A stretch of 45,741 nt of DNA from an uncultured Bacteroidales bacterium (GCA_946183915.1 CAMHDJ010000022.1:1-45741); one strand, 5' to 3'; counted from the stretch's first letter, positions 24,301 to 34,282 are shown. Program-made: numbers and translations. The notes: generated by a model not told the origin, from the letters alone.

Positions 24301-26397
24301 AATCTGATAGCCTTCGAAGATATAGCTACGAGAAACCGAGTCGTAAAGGTGGGTCATACCACGCTCATCGGTATAACTACGGACAATAGCGGGATCGATC
24401 TCGCGATATTTCTCATTATAGTTGTTGGAACTACGATCTTCGTAAGAGAGGTAGAGAATAATCTCATTGTTGAGTTCCTGGCAAGTCATCGTAGGAGCAT
24501 CGGGGCCATCAAGCACCTTGAAGCAGTTCTCGAAGAGAGCCTGGCAGACATCATCGATAGCACGGAGGGCGGTAACAGAGGCCCACTGACCATCACCCGA
24601 GGAGGCCTGAGCAAAGGGGATACCCACAGTGATGTAGTTCAGAGCGCCAGGTTTCAGGGTGAAAGGACCAGCCGACTGCATGAAACGACGGTCTCCCGGG
24701 CTGTTACCAGCGGTGATCTCACGCCAGTCATTGGGGTTGGTCGTAGGAATGACACCATCGGTACCCCAGTGCCACGGATCACTATCGTCGGGGAACATGA
24801 AGTCGCAGTCAATATTGGCAGGATCAATACCGTTCGACACAGCGTTTCCACCATACTTCATACGCTGACCGTTTTTCCAGAAACCACGCAGGTAGTTGTA
24901 ATAGTCACTAGCCTTGGTGGGCTCACCATAGATGGCGTCCGTAGAGTTATCGTAATAAACGAATCGACGCATACCGAATCGCTCATCATCCTTAATATTG
25001 TTACCAAAGTTAACACCATTGATGGCGCAGTTTCCAACAGCATCACCAGGTACGAAATACCAGCTGGCAGGATCAATGGCAAAGAAGAGATCGGCATCGT
25101 CGGTTATAGCAATCGTGTCATAATACACATTACCCATATTATCAGTACGACGATAGTTCTGGAGAAGGTTCTTGACGGCAAGATTAGTATAACTATCACT
25201 CAGAATCTTGGGGATATCAATCTTGGGATTGTCAAGGCCATCGGGATCCATGTAGGGGCCCTGGAAGAAGTCAATACCAACTGCAGGGGGAACGCCAGAG
25301 TAGCTACCCGAACCAGGGGTATCCTGACTTCTACCATTGTAGCAATAACCCAGACCACGACGGACATCACAACCAACAAAGTCATCCCAGGCATAACCCA
25401 GATCCGGATCAACCCACTGGCTAAAGTAGGTCTCTCTCAACTCGTAAGAAGAACGGTTGATGATTTCATACGAGTAGAAGGTCATGTTATTAATCTCATC
25501 ATTGGTGGAGAAGGCAAAGGCCTGAGCGCGAATTTCAAGACCGATGGCTTCACCTTTCGACTCGGTATGGGTATTACCCTTGTCGTTGAACACCCACCAA
25601 ATAGTTTGGTCACCCTTAAGAACCTGGTCGGAGAGAAGACCACCTTCAACATAATTTTCAGAGGTCTCAAGCGTCGGCGTGACATGCTCTGTATACTTAT
25701 TACCCCATTCGGCCTTAAGGGTACGCGGACAAAGAACATTGTCAAAGTCGTAGTAAGGATAATCACCCAACTCTGGTTCATAGACATTGTTGTGGTTGGC
25801 GTCAAAGAAGGGCGCCAGATAAGGACTCAGATCATCGCCGACACCATGAGCAGGCCACTTGCGGATGATGTCCGGGATGTCAGGATTGTCGCCCGTTGCA
25901 CCATTCTCATCATACTCAAAGTGAGCCTTATGAGCAAGAACTTCTGCTTTGGTAATAATGAAATGTTTGTCATATTCATTACACACCGGCAAGTCAACGG
26001 ATGCGGTACCATTGATCTTCAGCGGACCCGGCCAATAATCATCACCATCACTACCAAAACGAAGGGCGGCAATACGTAACTGATCATTGACATCAGTACC
26101 ACCAATCCAGAGTGCTGCGCAGAACAGCGGACACGTGTTACTATTCTTGGGCAGATGATATTTTGCGACACTACCATCATACCACATGTTGCCATAGCCG
26201 TTAATCAGAGCACGCACATTGTTGATATTAAGCTCGGCGGTACTCTGAGCTCTTTTACAAACAGCGGCTTTTGATTGTACAGCAGCTTTTTTTGCGCTGA
26301 TTCTCTTGCTTCCCACATACTCGCGAGCCGAAACAGGTGCAGAGGCTGTGATGAGCAGCAATGAAATCAAAACCAAATTGCTATATTTTCTTTTCAT
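21343..26397 (-). CDS. Very large secreted Bacteroidetes protein of unknown function
   Basis: A 1684-aa protein with a signal peptide (ending SAPVSA). Near the N-terminus is NINNVRALINGYGNMWYDG, followed by an aromatic-rich region with CPLFCAALWIGG. The C-terminal 150 residues contain VVPNPYYSYSNYE, then a beta domain with IYTADGTLVRTLG, WDLHNQTGIPIAGGMYLIHV and the end VIKWFGTMRPVDLNSFGF, similar to T9SS or FlgD-like C-terminal modules though not the standard KxVVxK ending. It is probably a T9SS-dependent extracellular or outer-membrane protein. It lies 26 bp after the TonB-dependent receptor gene and 39 bp before the PorV-like gene. I recognise the architecture as recurring in Bacteroidetes but know no function. 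Confidence 0.78.
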   Translation of the reverse strand: MKRKYSNLVLISLLLITASAPVSAREYVGSKRISAKKAAVQSKAAVCKRAQSTAELNINNVRALINGYGNMWYDGSVAKYHLPKNSNTCPLFCAALWIGGTDVNDQLRIAALRFGSDGDDYWPGPLKINGTASVDLPVCNEYDKHFIITKAEVLAHKAHFEYDENGATGDNPDIPDIIRKWPAHGVGDDLSPYLAPFFDANHNNVYEPELGDYPYYDFDNVLCPRTLKAEWGNKYTEHVTPTLETSENYVEGGLLSDQVLKGDQTIWWVFNDKGNTHTESKGEAIGLEIRAQAFAFSTNDEINNMTFYSYEIINRSSYELRETYFSQWVDPDLGYAWDDFVGCDVRRGLGYCYNGRSQDTPGSGSYSGVPPAVGIDFFQGPYMDPDGLDNPKIDIPKILSDSYTNLAVKNLLQNYRRTDNMGNVYYDTIAITDDADLFFAIDPASWYFVPGDAVGNCAINGVNFGNNIKDDERFGMRRFVYYDNSTDAIYGEPTKASDYYNYLRGFWKNGQRMKYGGNAVSNGIDPANIDCDFMFPDDSDPWHWGTDGVIPTTNPNDWREITAGNSPGDRRFMQSAGPFTLKPGALNYITVGIPFAQASSGDGQWASVTALRAIDDVCQALFENCFKVLDGPDAPTMTCQELNNEIILYLSYEDRSSNNYNEKYREIDPAIVRSYTDERGMTHLYDSVSRSYIFEGYQIFQLKDANTSIADIYDPNKAQLVAQCDIRNFYDTLIVTSHLALNENRDTITIYDTAVNGNPSLPIAKLTNYTTNTETGLITGQVMVNGANEGIQHVFRITTDAFATSSNNKLVNNKEYYFIAVAYAQNRFKEYSQTDPAFLDGQKEPYLAGRKNERGGSITAITAIPHDPSVENGGKIAQSEFGMSPNIIRIEGYGNGTSTGLRMTEASIAELMGAPGVEGKGPGTYVWNYTQSAGAAAIDNSYMTNPCIVAHPEYEENYGPVNVRVIDPFKLKEGSFNILFWNMATNANGDTINDDALGVNNKTRWCIVNADPTKPVYISGTDTVYKVWSHFAISRYNEQIFPELGIAVSLLNPQVAATSIDISGYKTSTGTTQSNYFAAGYYQGFVNEGALLGSSMTFADETKQWLSGVPDNDSYLIYNWIRSGSQFSPNAYKSFISPATQYDVNESYLDEDYFKAFVTTQGSMSTQVDSSEGIDKTQIYESVVGGQWAPYGLVSTMPFHPGFSFAPFISDEDHIRDSIGSISGISSRYQLERLLLANVFNKALNYNELAKLPSVRIVLTADKTKWTRCPVIEMCDDHTQSEGNVRRFMRRAHASVDKDGKTCADLGISVDANDPNNPAYIDSIGMGWFPGYAINTVTGERLNIMFGEDSRYVQFNGRDMKWNPVSTTMEGTQNYVMGGRHFIYVMNATRQTFYDLQDANNVNLNKYKTYVTPSYDGGRWAIKMLKSAEHMMKFTTRGNRMIHKGVVNRADNYNAIRDSIALLYASTAWVNMPLVAPRYQFDDPKDIPCDVTIDIDIRTPYNKYMTFNGATAVQAGNPAINKNMPVYQFIINASDAVLENQATAEDARKTYVDSLLGLINVVPNPYYSYSNYETASQLETKVRIINLPTGVNKNGKPEGCYIRIYTADGTLVRTLGPTAISRNTDVHGSGVAENTYVDWDLHNQTGIPIAGGMYLIHVTVPGIGERVIKWFGTMRPVDLNSFGF

Positions 26398-26423
26398 CTT
26401 GATTTGTTTTTTTCGCTGACAGA

Positions 26424-29400
26424 TTAGAAGTTATAGGACACTGACAACTTGATAGTGCGCGGGCTGGAGTAATTCCAGGTATTGTTGCGCAGAATAATAG
26501 TGTAGATGTCACGATAGGCCTGAGGATCAAGATAGGCATTAATGACCTGCTGCGACTCGGGGTCGGTAAGGTAACCATTATCCTCGGGGTTGCCCGTGAC
26601 AGAGAAGACACCGACAACGTTGCGAATGTCAAAGAGGTTGTTGATTGTGAGGTCAACCTTAAGATAGGTCTCACGTTTTCCAACGTTCAGGAACCAAACT
26701 TTGTCGGCGACGACATTGAAGTAGAATCCCCAAGGCAAACGGGCACCGCGGTAACCACCAACGATTGTTGCCTGCGAATTGGACAACTGTTTGGTGTAAG
26801 GACGACCAGACTGGGCAACAGCGAGGAAGTCGATACCAAAATTCTCAAGGAGTTTGATCTCTTTCTTACGCTTCTCACCAGTTTCTTTATCAGTGACAAC
26901 ACGCGTGATGACAGGACCATTATACTTAGCACCAGAACGATAACGGAAATCGACGTTGGCTTTGAACTCATGGCGACGGTCATCGCTGATAGGATTGAGC
27001 ATCTTCAAGGTGGTATAACCTTCCTTGATAAGCTCAGTCATAGTATTCTGCGACAGACCAGTACCTTCAGCATACTGAAGGGTATAGTTGGCATTGATGC
27101 GAACGTTTTTAGTCTGACGAAGATCGTAAGCCAAAGTTACACCCTTAATGGTACGGAAGTCCTTATTATCGTAGCTATAGTAGTTGGGGTTAGGATCTGC
27201 ACCTGCGTACTGAACAAGTTGAATCAGGTCACGAGTCTCCTTATAGTAAGCAGAAGCACTGATGGCCGACGACTGATTGAGAGCCTGCTGAAAACCAAGC
27301 TCATAGTTAGTGATACGCTCAGGCTTCAGATTAGGATTGGAGATCAAGGAATTCTGTGCCATATACAGGTAGCTCAAATAATTTGCCTCCCATCCGGAAG
27401 AGGGACGACGGGCAATAATGTCATAACTGGCCTTGAACTGAGATTTCTCACCGATGGGGAACGAGAAGGCAATACGAGGCATTGCTACAATCTGGGGGGT
27501 ATAACGTTCAAAAGCACTACGATAGACAGTATTGTTCTTAAATGCAGCCTGACCACCAGTTTCACCACCCGTACGATAGGGGGTCGGCTTACCGGAGACA
27601 CCATTCACCTCGCTCGGTGAGGCAACCTCAGTACCAGAAGCATCATACCACTTACCTTCCGGTGAACGATAACCGACGATAGTCGGCATGCTAGTATTTG
27701 TCTCGTCAGGGACATAACTCACATAGGGAACCCAGTCTTCAATACCTTCAGTATACAGATACTGGTCACCGCCACTAATAAGAGTAGGAGTCTTACGGAT
27801 ATCGGCCACCGTATACGATTGATACAGCAGATACGGATCCTTCATGACCCACTGGTTTCCGTTGAAGTAGTCCACACGGACACCAACATTGAAAATAAGA
27901 TCCTGGAAGTAGAACTTATCCTGAATGTACCCAGCCATATAGATCGGGGAGAACGCAGGGAGCATTCGTTCCTCGGAATTGAAGAAGCGATCGAAACTCC
28001 AGTCACGTCCATTATATTTCTTACCGGTATGATCGTAACCGAGGTAACTCACGACTTGATTACCACTATTGAAAAGTTCGTCGGCAGAGAACATCTCAAT
28101 ACCACCAGCATTCACATAGTCCTCGGGAGAATAACGATCAACATCAATCCAGGTATAATCATCAATAAGACTACCGTCAGTGTTTCTATAGCCGTGATCC
28201 ATCAAATACTTACGGAACGCGGCGTCGAAGGGAGACTGCTGGTCACGGTCAAGCAGACGAGGATAACTCACATAAAGCTGCGATCCACGCTGTTCATAGA
28301 TAGCTGCAGAGTCAGCCGTATTCATCTGAAGAATGTGACGGTTGGCATTCTGGCGCATAATCGTCCACAAGCTATAGGCTCCTAACGAGTAGGAAGACTG
28401 CCACATCTGATCATACTGGAAACCAACCTCGATTTCATGGCCCTTGATATCGGCCGAAGCCTTGGCCTGTAAGTAAAGATAGTCGTTCTGTCCTTTGGAG
28501 AATCCAGAGCCCTTGACACCCACATTGTTGATCAGATTGTAGATGCTCGACGGGGAGTCACCATTGTAAAGACCCTTGTACAAGTTGATGTAATCACGTG
28601 TAGTAAGGTAGGGCTGAATATCCTGAAATTCGGGAGAGAAGAAGAGCTGCTCATTATAGTTAGCCAGTATCGGGTTATACGTAGTGTAACCGTTAACAGG
28701 GTCGTTGGGCGACACATACGTCACCTGATCTCTCCAGTTGTTCTGAACATTGGCCCACTGCTGAATACCATTATAGTTGATTTGGCGCAACTCGTAGGTC
28801 GGGACTTTTTCCGTGATAAACTTACCAATATAACCATACTTGAACACATCATTAATATTACTACCGAAAGTCTCGTCATACGACTTGGAAGTGTAGCGGT
28901 TGATCATACCCGTGACATTGTACATCACGTTTTTGATCGGAGAAGAGGCCTTGGCTTCATCCTCATTCGAAGACTCGGCGTCAGGAAAACGCTGAGTGAA
29001 GTCGACCGTAAGAGCCATATTCATAGACTCGCCCACCATCTGACCCATCAGAGGCATGGTCAGCGGCGAAATACCCGCCGAGGGCGAATGGCTATAACTG
29101 AACTCACCAGTCAGGGTAAGAGTGGCATAGTCCGAGAAGCGGAAGTCGAGAGCTCCTTCCATGCCAGCACTATAATACTGCAGGTTGGGGACACGGGAAG
29201 GATCCACAAAATTCTTTTTGCGAAGGCGAGTGATCTCATAAAAGTCCTCCTTGCGCAGATCCGTTTCAGCCGTATAGTTCACACCTCCTGTGATGGGATT
29301 GTACGACAACGGATGCTCTTCGAAATGTTTTACCAACTCGTCGTTCACAATCTGATAACGATATCCTTTGACACGATAGAAAGGCGATTTCTCGTAAGAA

Positions 29401-30242
29401 GCCTGTCCCGTCAGACGGAAACCCACAAGAGTACGCTCAATCGACGAGCCATCGGGCTGAACAAAGTTCTTCTTGATCACAGGACCGGTCAGGTAAAGGA
29501 CCAATGCATTGTACAGACGGTAGTCAAGATACGTCTCCCAACGCACCAAACCCTTGAACTGGCTCGTTGGCGGTTTGAGGGTGATGATCTGGGTACCACC
29601 GATAGCCTCACCGATGCTGGCCGGCGTACCACCCAAGATGACCTGAATCTCAGCGATAGCCTCCTTAGGAGCAGCAATACCTGTACGCTTGCGAACATTA
29701 CCCTGCTGAGTCACCATGCCACTCTCACCACGTGCCGTACCCGTACCACCATCGCTATAGCCAATACCACCGACCGAAGCCACAATGCTTTCTACCGAGT
29801 TACCGGGCATGCGAGCGATATCATCGCTCGACAGACGAGCACCCTGCTCAGCCGAGCCAATCTCGATAACAGGGACCTTGTCGGCAACAATGTCGACCAC
29901 CTCCAAGGTGGTGGCAGTGGGATTCAGTGCCACGTCGACTACCGTGAAACCCGAGGCCTTCACGTTGATACCTGTCTGCACATAGCGGTTGTAGCCCACG
30001 TACGACACCTCGATGTCATACTTACCGACCGAAAGGGGTTTGATGGTGTAGATACCATCAAAGTCGGTCTGGCCACCGTGTACTTGTTTACCATCTTGCT
30101 TTACTACGATGTTCACGAAAGGCAGTGCTTCTTTCGTTTTAGCATCAGTAATGGTTCCCTTCAGCGTTCCCTGAGCGAGGGCGGCCATTTCAGCCATCAG
30201 CAAGAGTCCGAATGTCAATAGTACTTTTCTAAACATTCTCAT
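26424..30242 (-). CDS. TonB-dependent outer-membrane receptor with carboxypeptidase-regulatory-like domain
   Basis: A 1272-aa protein with a signal peptide (ending AALAQG). Residues about 25-110 are a carboxypeptidase-regulatory-like domain (GTLKGTITDAKTKEALPFVN). The plug follows (about 115-245, ARMPGNSVESIVASVGGI and GTPASIGEAIGGTQIITL). The rest is a TonB-dependent barrel ending in KLSVSYNF. Transporters of this type import large substrates or act with surface lipoproteins. No SusD partner is present; instead it is followed by the 1684-aa secreted protein and a PorV-like protein. It starts 45 bp after the secDF stop. The substrate is unknown. GC content is visibly lower than in adjacent genes. 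Confidence 0.9.
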   Translation of the reverse strand: MRMFRKVLLTFGLLLMAEMAALAQGTLKGTITDAKTKEALPFVNIVVKQDGKQVHGGQTDFDGIYTIKPLSVGKYDIEVSYVGYNRYVQTGINVKASGFTVVDVALNPTATTLEVVDIVADKVPVIEIGSAEQGARLSSDDIARMPGNSVESIVASVGGIGYSDGGTGTARGESGMVTQQGNVRKRTGIAAPKEAIAEIQVILGGTPASIGEAIGGTQIITLKPPTSQFKGLVRWETYLDYRLYNALVLYLTGPVIKKNFVQPDGSSIERTLVGFRLTGQASYEKSPFYRVKGYRYQIVNDELVKHFEEHPLSYNPITGGVNYTAETDLRKEDFYEITRLRKKNFVDPSRVPNLQYYSAGMEGALDFRFSDYATLTLTGEFSYSHSPSAGISPLTMPLMGQMVGESMNMALTVDFTQRFPDAESSNEDEAKASSPIKNVMYNVTGMINRYTSKSYDETFGSNINDVFKYGYIGKFITEKVPTYELRQINYNGIQQWANVQNNWRDQVTYVSPNDPVNGYTTYNPILANYNEQLFFSPEFQDIQPYLTTRDYINLYKGLYNGDSPSSIYNLINNVGVKGSGFSKGQNDYLYLQAKASADIKGHEIEVGFQYDQMWQSSYSLGAYSLWTIMRQNANRHILQMNTADSAAIYEQRGSQLYVSYPRLLDRDQQSPFDAAFRKYLMDHGYRNTDGSLIDDYTWIDVDRYSPEDYVNAGGIEMFSADELFNSGNQVVSYLGYDHTGKKYNGRDWSFDRFFNSEERMLPAFSPIYMAGYIQDKFYFQDLIFNVGVRVDYFNGNQWVMKDPYLLYQSYTVADIRKTPTLISGGDQYLYTEGIEDWVPYVSYVPDETNTSMPTIVGYRSPEGKWYDASGTEVASPSEVNGVSGKPTPYRTGGETGGQAAFKNNTVYRSAFERYTPQIVAMPRIAFSFPIGEKSQFKASYDIIARRPSSGWEANYLSYLYMAQNSLISNPNLKPERITNYELGFQQALNQSSAISASAYYKETRDLIQLVQYAGADPNPNYYSYDNKDFRTIKGVTLAYDLRQTKNVRINANYTLQYAEGTGLSQNTMTELIKEGYTTLKMLNPISDDRRHEFKANVDFRYRSGAKYNGPVITRVVTDKETGEKRKKEIKLLENFGIDFLAVAQSGRPYTKQLSNSQATIVGGYRGARLPWGFYFNVVADKVWFLNVGKRETYLKVDLTINNLFDIRNVVGVFSVTGNPEDNGYLTDPESQQVINAYLDPQAYRDIYTIILRNNTWNYSSPRTIKLSVSYNF

Positions 30243-30287
30243 TGCGTTTACATGTAAGAGATTATTGATTATTGTTTCTTTCTATCG

Positions 30288-33200
30288 TTATTGGGCCAAC
30301 TCCTTGGTTTTCTGTTTGCCGGATATCTCATACACCACCGAGCAAGCAATGCACAGCGACGAGAACACACCGACAAGAACACCCACCAAGAGGGCGAAAA
30401 TAAAGCCACGGATCACCTCACCGCCGAAGATGAACATCATCAGCAGCGTCACGAAGGTGGTACCCGACGTATTCACGGTACGAGCCAACGTGGAGTTGAT
30501 GGCATCGTTCATATGGGTCGTAAGGTCGCGCTTCGGGTAGAGTTTGCGGTACTCACGCACACGGTCGAAGATAACCACCGTGGCATTGATGGAGTAACCG
30601 ATAACCGTCAGCACTGCCGAGATGAAGTACTGGTCCACCTCGAGATTGAAGGGCAGAAGGCCATAGAGGAGCGAGAAGATACCGATGACCAAAATGGTAT
30701 CGTGAGCCAGAGCGGCCACCGATCCGATACCGAAGCGCCAGCTGCGGAAACGCAGGCCGATGTAGACAAACATAACCAGCAGACCGCCAATCACAGCCCA
30801 GATGGAATGCACCAGGTTGTCATGAGCAATGGTACCACCCACCTGATCGGCCTGGATAATACCGAGCGGATTGGTCTCGGTGCTCTTGAATTCATCGACA
30901 CTGATCGGCGACGAGAAGTACTTGCTCGCACCAGCATACAGTTTCTCGACAATCTCATTCTTGACAGCATCGCCGTCCTCCGTGATCTTATACTTGGTCG
31001 TAATCTTCAACTGATTGCTCGGACCATAGGTCTTCACCTCGGGAGCCTCATCGAACTGCTTGGCCAAGTCGGAACGCACATCGACAGCGTTGACCGGCTG
31101 ATCGAAACGCACCACATAGGTACGACCGCCCGAGAAATCGATACCGAAGTTCAATCCACGGAAGCAGAAGCTGGCGATACAGACCACAATGGCCACACCA
31201 GCGATGATGTAGAATACCTTGCGCTTGCCGATGAAGTCGACATGGGCATTGCGCAGGAAGTTCTCCGAGAAGGGGAAGGAGAAGGTGACGTTGCGCTTGC
31301 GCTGCAAGCTGCCGTCAATAATCAAGCGCGTGATGAAGATCGAAGTGAACAGCGAAGTGACGATACCGATACAGAGGGTAACGGCAAAGCCCTGGACAGC
31401 ACCCGAACCGAACATGATCAGCACCAGACCCAGCAGGAAGGTGGTCACCTGACCATCGATAATGGCCGAATAGGCGTTCTTGAAACCATTTTCTACTGCA
31501 TTGGCAAGGCTGGAGCCTGCACGAAGCTCTTCCTTGACACGCTCGTAGATAATCACGTTACCATCCACAGCCATAGCCATGGTCAGCACGATACCAGCGA
31601 TGCCGGGCAGTGTAAGCACAGCGCCGATGGAGGCGAGAATACCTATAAGAAGGAATACATTAGTAATAAGGGCGGCCACCGACACCCAACCGGCGCGGTT
31701 GTAGAAGACCACCATGTAGATAAGCACCACCACGAAGGCCAGAATGAACGAGATAAGACCGTTGCGGATGGACTCCTGACCCAGCGACGGGCCAACCACG
31801 GCCTCCTGCACAATCACAGCCGGGGCGGGCAGCTTACCGCTCTTCAGGATATTTGCCAAATCCTTGGCCTCTTCCAGGGTGAAGTCACCCGTGATCGAGG
31901 AGCGGCCACCGGCAATCTCGCCATTGACGCGGGGAGCCGAGTAGACCTGATCGTCGAGAACGATGGCGATGCAGTTGCCCACATTCTCACCCGTGATGCG
32001 TTTCCACTCGCGAGCACCCTCGCTATTCATGGTCATCGAGATCTCATTGCCACCCACGGTCGAGAAGTCCTGACGGGCGTCGCTGATGCAACCGCCATCG
32101 AGCAGAGCCGAACCGTCGCGGGTCGTGATCTTGATAGCATACAGAACATACACATCGGGGCCGAAGTGCTCGTCGGCCTTGGCCGACCAGAGGAACTTCA
32201 CCGTACGAGGATCGTAGACCTTCTTCTCGGCAGCTTTCTGAAGCATGGCGCTGATGTCGGCACGATCCTTGCTGGCAGCAAGACCCACAATCGGACCCTG
32301 CAGCGGGCTGCCGTTCTGGTCCACATAGAGCTGCAGTTTCGAGAACAGCGGGTTGGTCTTGGCAAACTCCTCGAGGTTGGAAGCCTGCGAGGCGTTGGCG
32401 GCATTGTCGGTCGTCAGCTGATCCAGCATAGCCTCCGCGCTATCCTTCACAGCCGTCTCCTCCGCGGCCACTGTGTTGGTGTCGGTTTCGGCGGTGCTGT
32501 TGATGGAAGCCAGATAAGTATTGGAAGCGGCCAGATAGTTTATGGCCTCGGTGTTGTCGTAGGTCTGCCAGAACTCCAACTGAGCAGTTCCTTGTAAAAG
32601 TTTACGCACGCGCTCGGGTTCCTTTACACCCGGAAGCTCAACCAAGATGCGCTCCGAAGCCGAAAGCTTCTGGATGGTGGGCTGCGCCACACCGAACTTG
32701 TCGATACGCTGGCTGAGGATCTGGTAGGTACGGTCGTATGCACCGGCGGCCTCTTCCTTGACAACCTTGATCACATCGTCGTTCTTGTCGCCGAGTTTGA
32801 TCTTGTCGCGGAGCTGACCGCTGAAATAGGAAGCCAGTTGCACATTGGCGTCAAGCTTCAGGATCTCATCATAGAAAATCGAAACGAAGTCACGATTGGT
32901 GCTCTTCTTCTGAGTGGCCAGGGCATTGTCGATAGCCTGGTTGAAGAGGGGATCCTCCGTGTGGTCGGCCAAGGCGCGAACCACGTCGACGGTCGAAACT
33001 TCGAGCATCACGTTCATACCGCCCTTCAGGTCGAGGCCGAGATTGATCTCACGGCTCTGGCACTGACGGTAGGTGTAACCCAGATAGACTTTCTGCGAAG
33101 CCATGGAGTCCAGGTAGCGGGCTTCACGGTCGTTACGGAGGGAGTCCACAAGGATTTGAGCGTCGACAGCATTGTCGGTACGGCTAGCCACCAACTTCTG

Positions 33201-33344
33201 TGCCTGCTCACTCTTGATGTAGTTTTCAGCTGCTTTCTTGGCTTTGCGCTCAACATTGCCTGTCACAAATGTAAACGACAATTGGAACAAACAAACCAAT
33301 GCGAATGCCCATGCCAAAAATCTGATAAGTCCTTTATTCTGCAT
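30288..33344 (-). CDS. secDF: Protein translocase subunit SecDF (fused)
   Basis: A 1018-aa inner-membrane protein. An N-terminal membrane segment (about 5-28) is followed by the SecD large periplasmic domain (LGLDLKGGMNVMLEV near residue 100) and the first group of transmembrane helices (about 500-680). The SecF half follows, with GLNFGIDFSGGRTYVVRFD near residue 730 and a second set of helices to the end. SecDF uses proton motive force to pull preproteins through SecYEG. The fused form is usual in Bacteroidetes. It is divergent from radC and heads the operon of large envelope proteins, which is unusual but plausible because all its neighbours are secreted. Confidence 0.96.
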   Translation of the reverse strand: MQNKGLIRFLAWAFALVCLFQLSFTFVTGNVERKAKKAAENYIKSEQAQKLVASRTDNAVDAQILVDSLRNDREARYLDSMASQKVYLGYTYRQCQSREINLGLDLKGGMNVMLEVSTVDVVRALADHTEDPLFNQAIDNALATQKKSTNRDFVSIFYDEILKLDANVQLASYFSGQLRDKIKLGDKNDDVIKVVKEEAAGAYDRTYQILSQRIDKFGVAQPTIQKLSASERILVELPGVKEPERVRKLLQGTAQLEFWQTYDNTEAINYLAASNTYLASINSTAETDTNTVAAEETAVKDSAEAMLDQLTTDNAANASQASNLEEFAKTNPLFSKLQLYVDQNGSPLQGPIVGLAASKDRADISAMLQKAAEKKVYDPRTVKFLWSAKADEHFGPDVYVLYAIKITTRDGSALLDGGCISDARQDFSTVGGNEISMTMNSEGAREWKRITGENVGNCIAIVLDDQVYSAPRVNGEIAGGRSSITGDFTLEEAKDLANILKSGKLPAPAVIVQEAVVGPSLGQESIRNGLISFILAFVVVLIYMVVFYNRAGWVSVAALITNVFLLIGILASIGAVLTLPGIAGIVLTMAMAVDGNVIIYERVKEELRAGSSLANAVENGFKNAYSAIIDGQVTTFLLGLVLIMFGSGAVQGFAVTLCIGIVTSLFTSIFITRLIIDGSLQRKRNVTFSFPFSENFLRNAHVDFIGKRKVFYIIAGVAIVVCIASFCFRGLNFGIDFSGGRTYVVRFDQPVNAVDVRSDLAKQFDEAPEVKTYGPSNQLKITTKYKITEDGDAVKNEIVEKLYAGASKYFSSPISVDEFKSTETNPLGIIQADQVGGTIAHDNLVHSIWAVIGGLLVMFVYIGLRFRSWRFGIGSVAALAHDTILVIGIFSLLYGLLPFNLEVDQYFISAVLTVIGYSINATVVIFDRVREYRKLYPKRDLTTHMNDAINSTLARTVNTSGTTFVTLLMMFIFGGEVIRGFIFALLVGVLVGVFSSLCIACSVVYEISGKQKTKELAQ

Positions 33345-33391
33345 AGTTTATGTATAAATTTATATTTTTCCTTTATTCACCTTTGAATGTG

Positions 33392-33422
33392 CAAAAATAC
33401 CAAAAAATATTGACATGACAAA
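33392..33422 (-). promoter_or_regulatory. secDF promoter
   Basis: On the minus strand TTTG (33422-33419) and TATTTTTG (33399-33392) are separated by 19 bp. The predicted leader is about 40 nt. The box lies back to back with the radC promoter. Confidence 0.75.
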
Positions 33423-33442
33423 CAAATTTGAAAAAAAAGATG

Positions 33443-33450
33443 TATCTTTG
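33443..33450 (+). promoter_or_regulatory. -7 promoter box of radC
   Basis: TATCTTTG matches TAnnTTTG. Its position, about 29 bp upstream of the ATG at 33479, means the ATG at 33428 would lie upstream of transcription start, so the downstream ATG is chosen as the radC start. No upstream TTTG at the usual spacing is seen. Confidence 0.6.
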
Positions 33451-33478
33451 CACCGAAATTATAGATATACAACGAGAT

Positions 33479-34192
33479 ATGGAAGAAAAAAAACACCTCA
33501 CTGTCAAGGAATGGGCCAACGAGGACAAACCTCGCGAAAAGATGATCCTGCACGGAAAGAAGGAACTCACTAATGCTGAACTGATTGCAATACTCTTGCG
33601 AAGCGGTGTGACGGGCAAATCGGCCGTCGACGTGGCCAAAGACATCCTCTACATGGCCGGCAACCGACTGACAACACTTTCACGTCTCGAATACAGCCAG
33701 TTAGCCTCCGTCAAAGGGCTCGGCACCGCCAAGGCCACCACACTGCTGGCCGCGCTCGAACTGGGCTGGCGTATGCAGGGGGAGTTATCGGACGATAAAG
33801 AGCTGGTAATCAAAGACAGTACAGGTCTGTTCAACTACATGAAGCCCCTGCTCGTCGACCTGCCTCACGAGGAGTTCTGGGCCGTCTTCCTCAGTCTCCA
33901 CAACCGAGTCATCTCACGCCAACGCATCGCCATGGGAGGACAGACCGAGACGACGGTCGATCCACGGATCGTTTTCCGAAGCGCGCTCGAGTGTAAAGCA
34001 TTGAAAATCGCCATCCTGCACAACCATCCGTCGGGCAGCACGCGCCCCAGCACCAGCGACCGACAACTGACACGCCAGCTTGTCGAAGCCGGTAAGCTGC
34101 TACAAATCAACATTATCGATCACATAATCATATCCGTAACTCCCAATGGGCAGGCCGACTACTACAGCTTTCAGGACAATGGGCTCATATAA
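33479..34192 (+). CDS. radC: RadC-family (JAB1/MPN-like) protein
   Basis: A 237-aa cytosolic protein. Residues about 20-100 form the N-terminal UPF0758 helix-hairpin-helix region (LTNAELIAILLRSG, VKGLGTAKATTLLAALELG). Residues about 110-237 are the JAB metalloprotease-like domain with H181-N-H-P-S-G and the later TRPSTSD. Despite the name, a direct DNA-repair role for RadC has not been firmly established. The start at 33479 is chosen because the promoter box lies upstream of it and the resulting length matches the family. Confidence 0.93.
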   Translation: MEEKKHLTVKEWANEDKPREKMILHGKKELTNAELIAILLRSGVTGKSAVDVAKDILYMAGNRLTTLSRLEYSQLASVKGLGTAKATTLLAALELGWRMQGELSDDKELVIKDSTGLFNYMKPLLVDLPHEEFWAVFLSLHNRVISRQRIAMGGQTETTVDPRIVFRSALECKALKIAILHNHPSGSTRPSTSDRQLTRQLVEAGKLLQINIIDHIIISVTPNGQADYYSFQDNGLI

Positions 34193-34282
34193 CCCATCCA
34201 CCTCATTCTATGATATCTAGCCCCTTCTGAACATCATTTACCACACCCACGCCTCTCACCCCATTCCGCGCCCCCTATCCTC

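Noticed and set aside
33428..33478. Earlier ATG for radC
   Set aside because: The promoter box at 33443-33450 lies downstream of it, and the extra residues are not conserved in RadC proteins.
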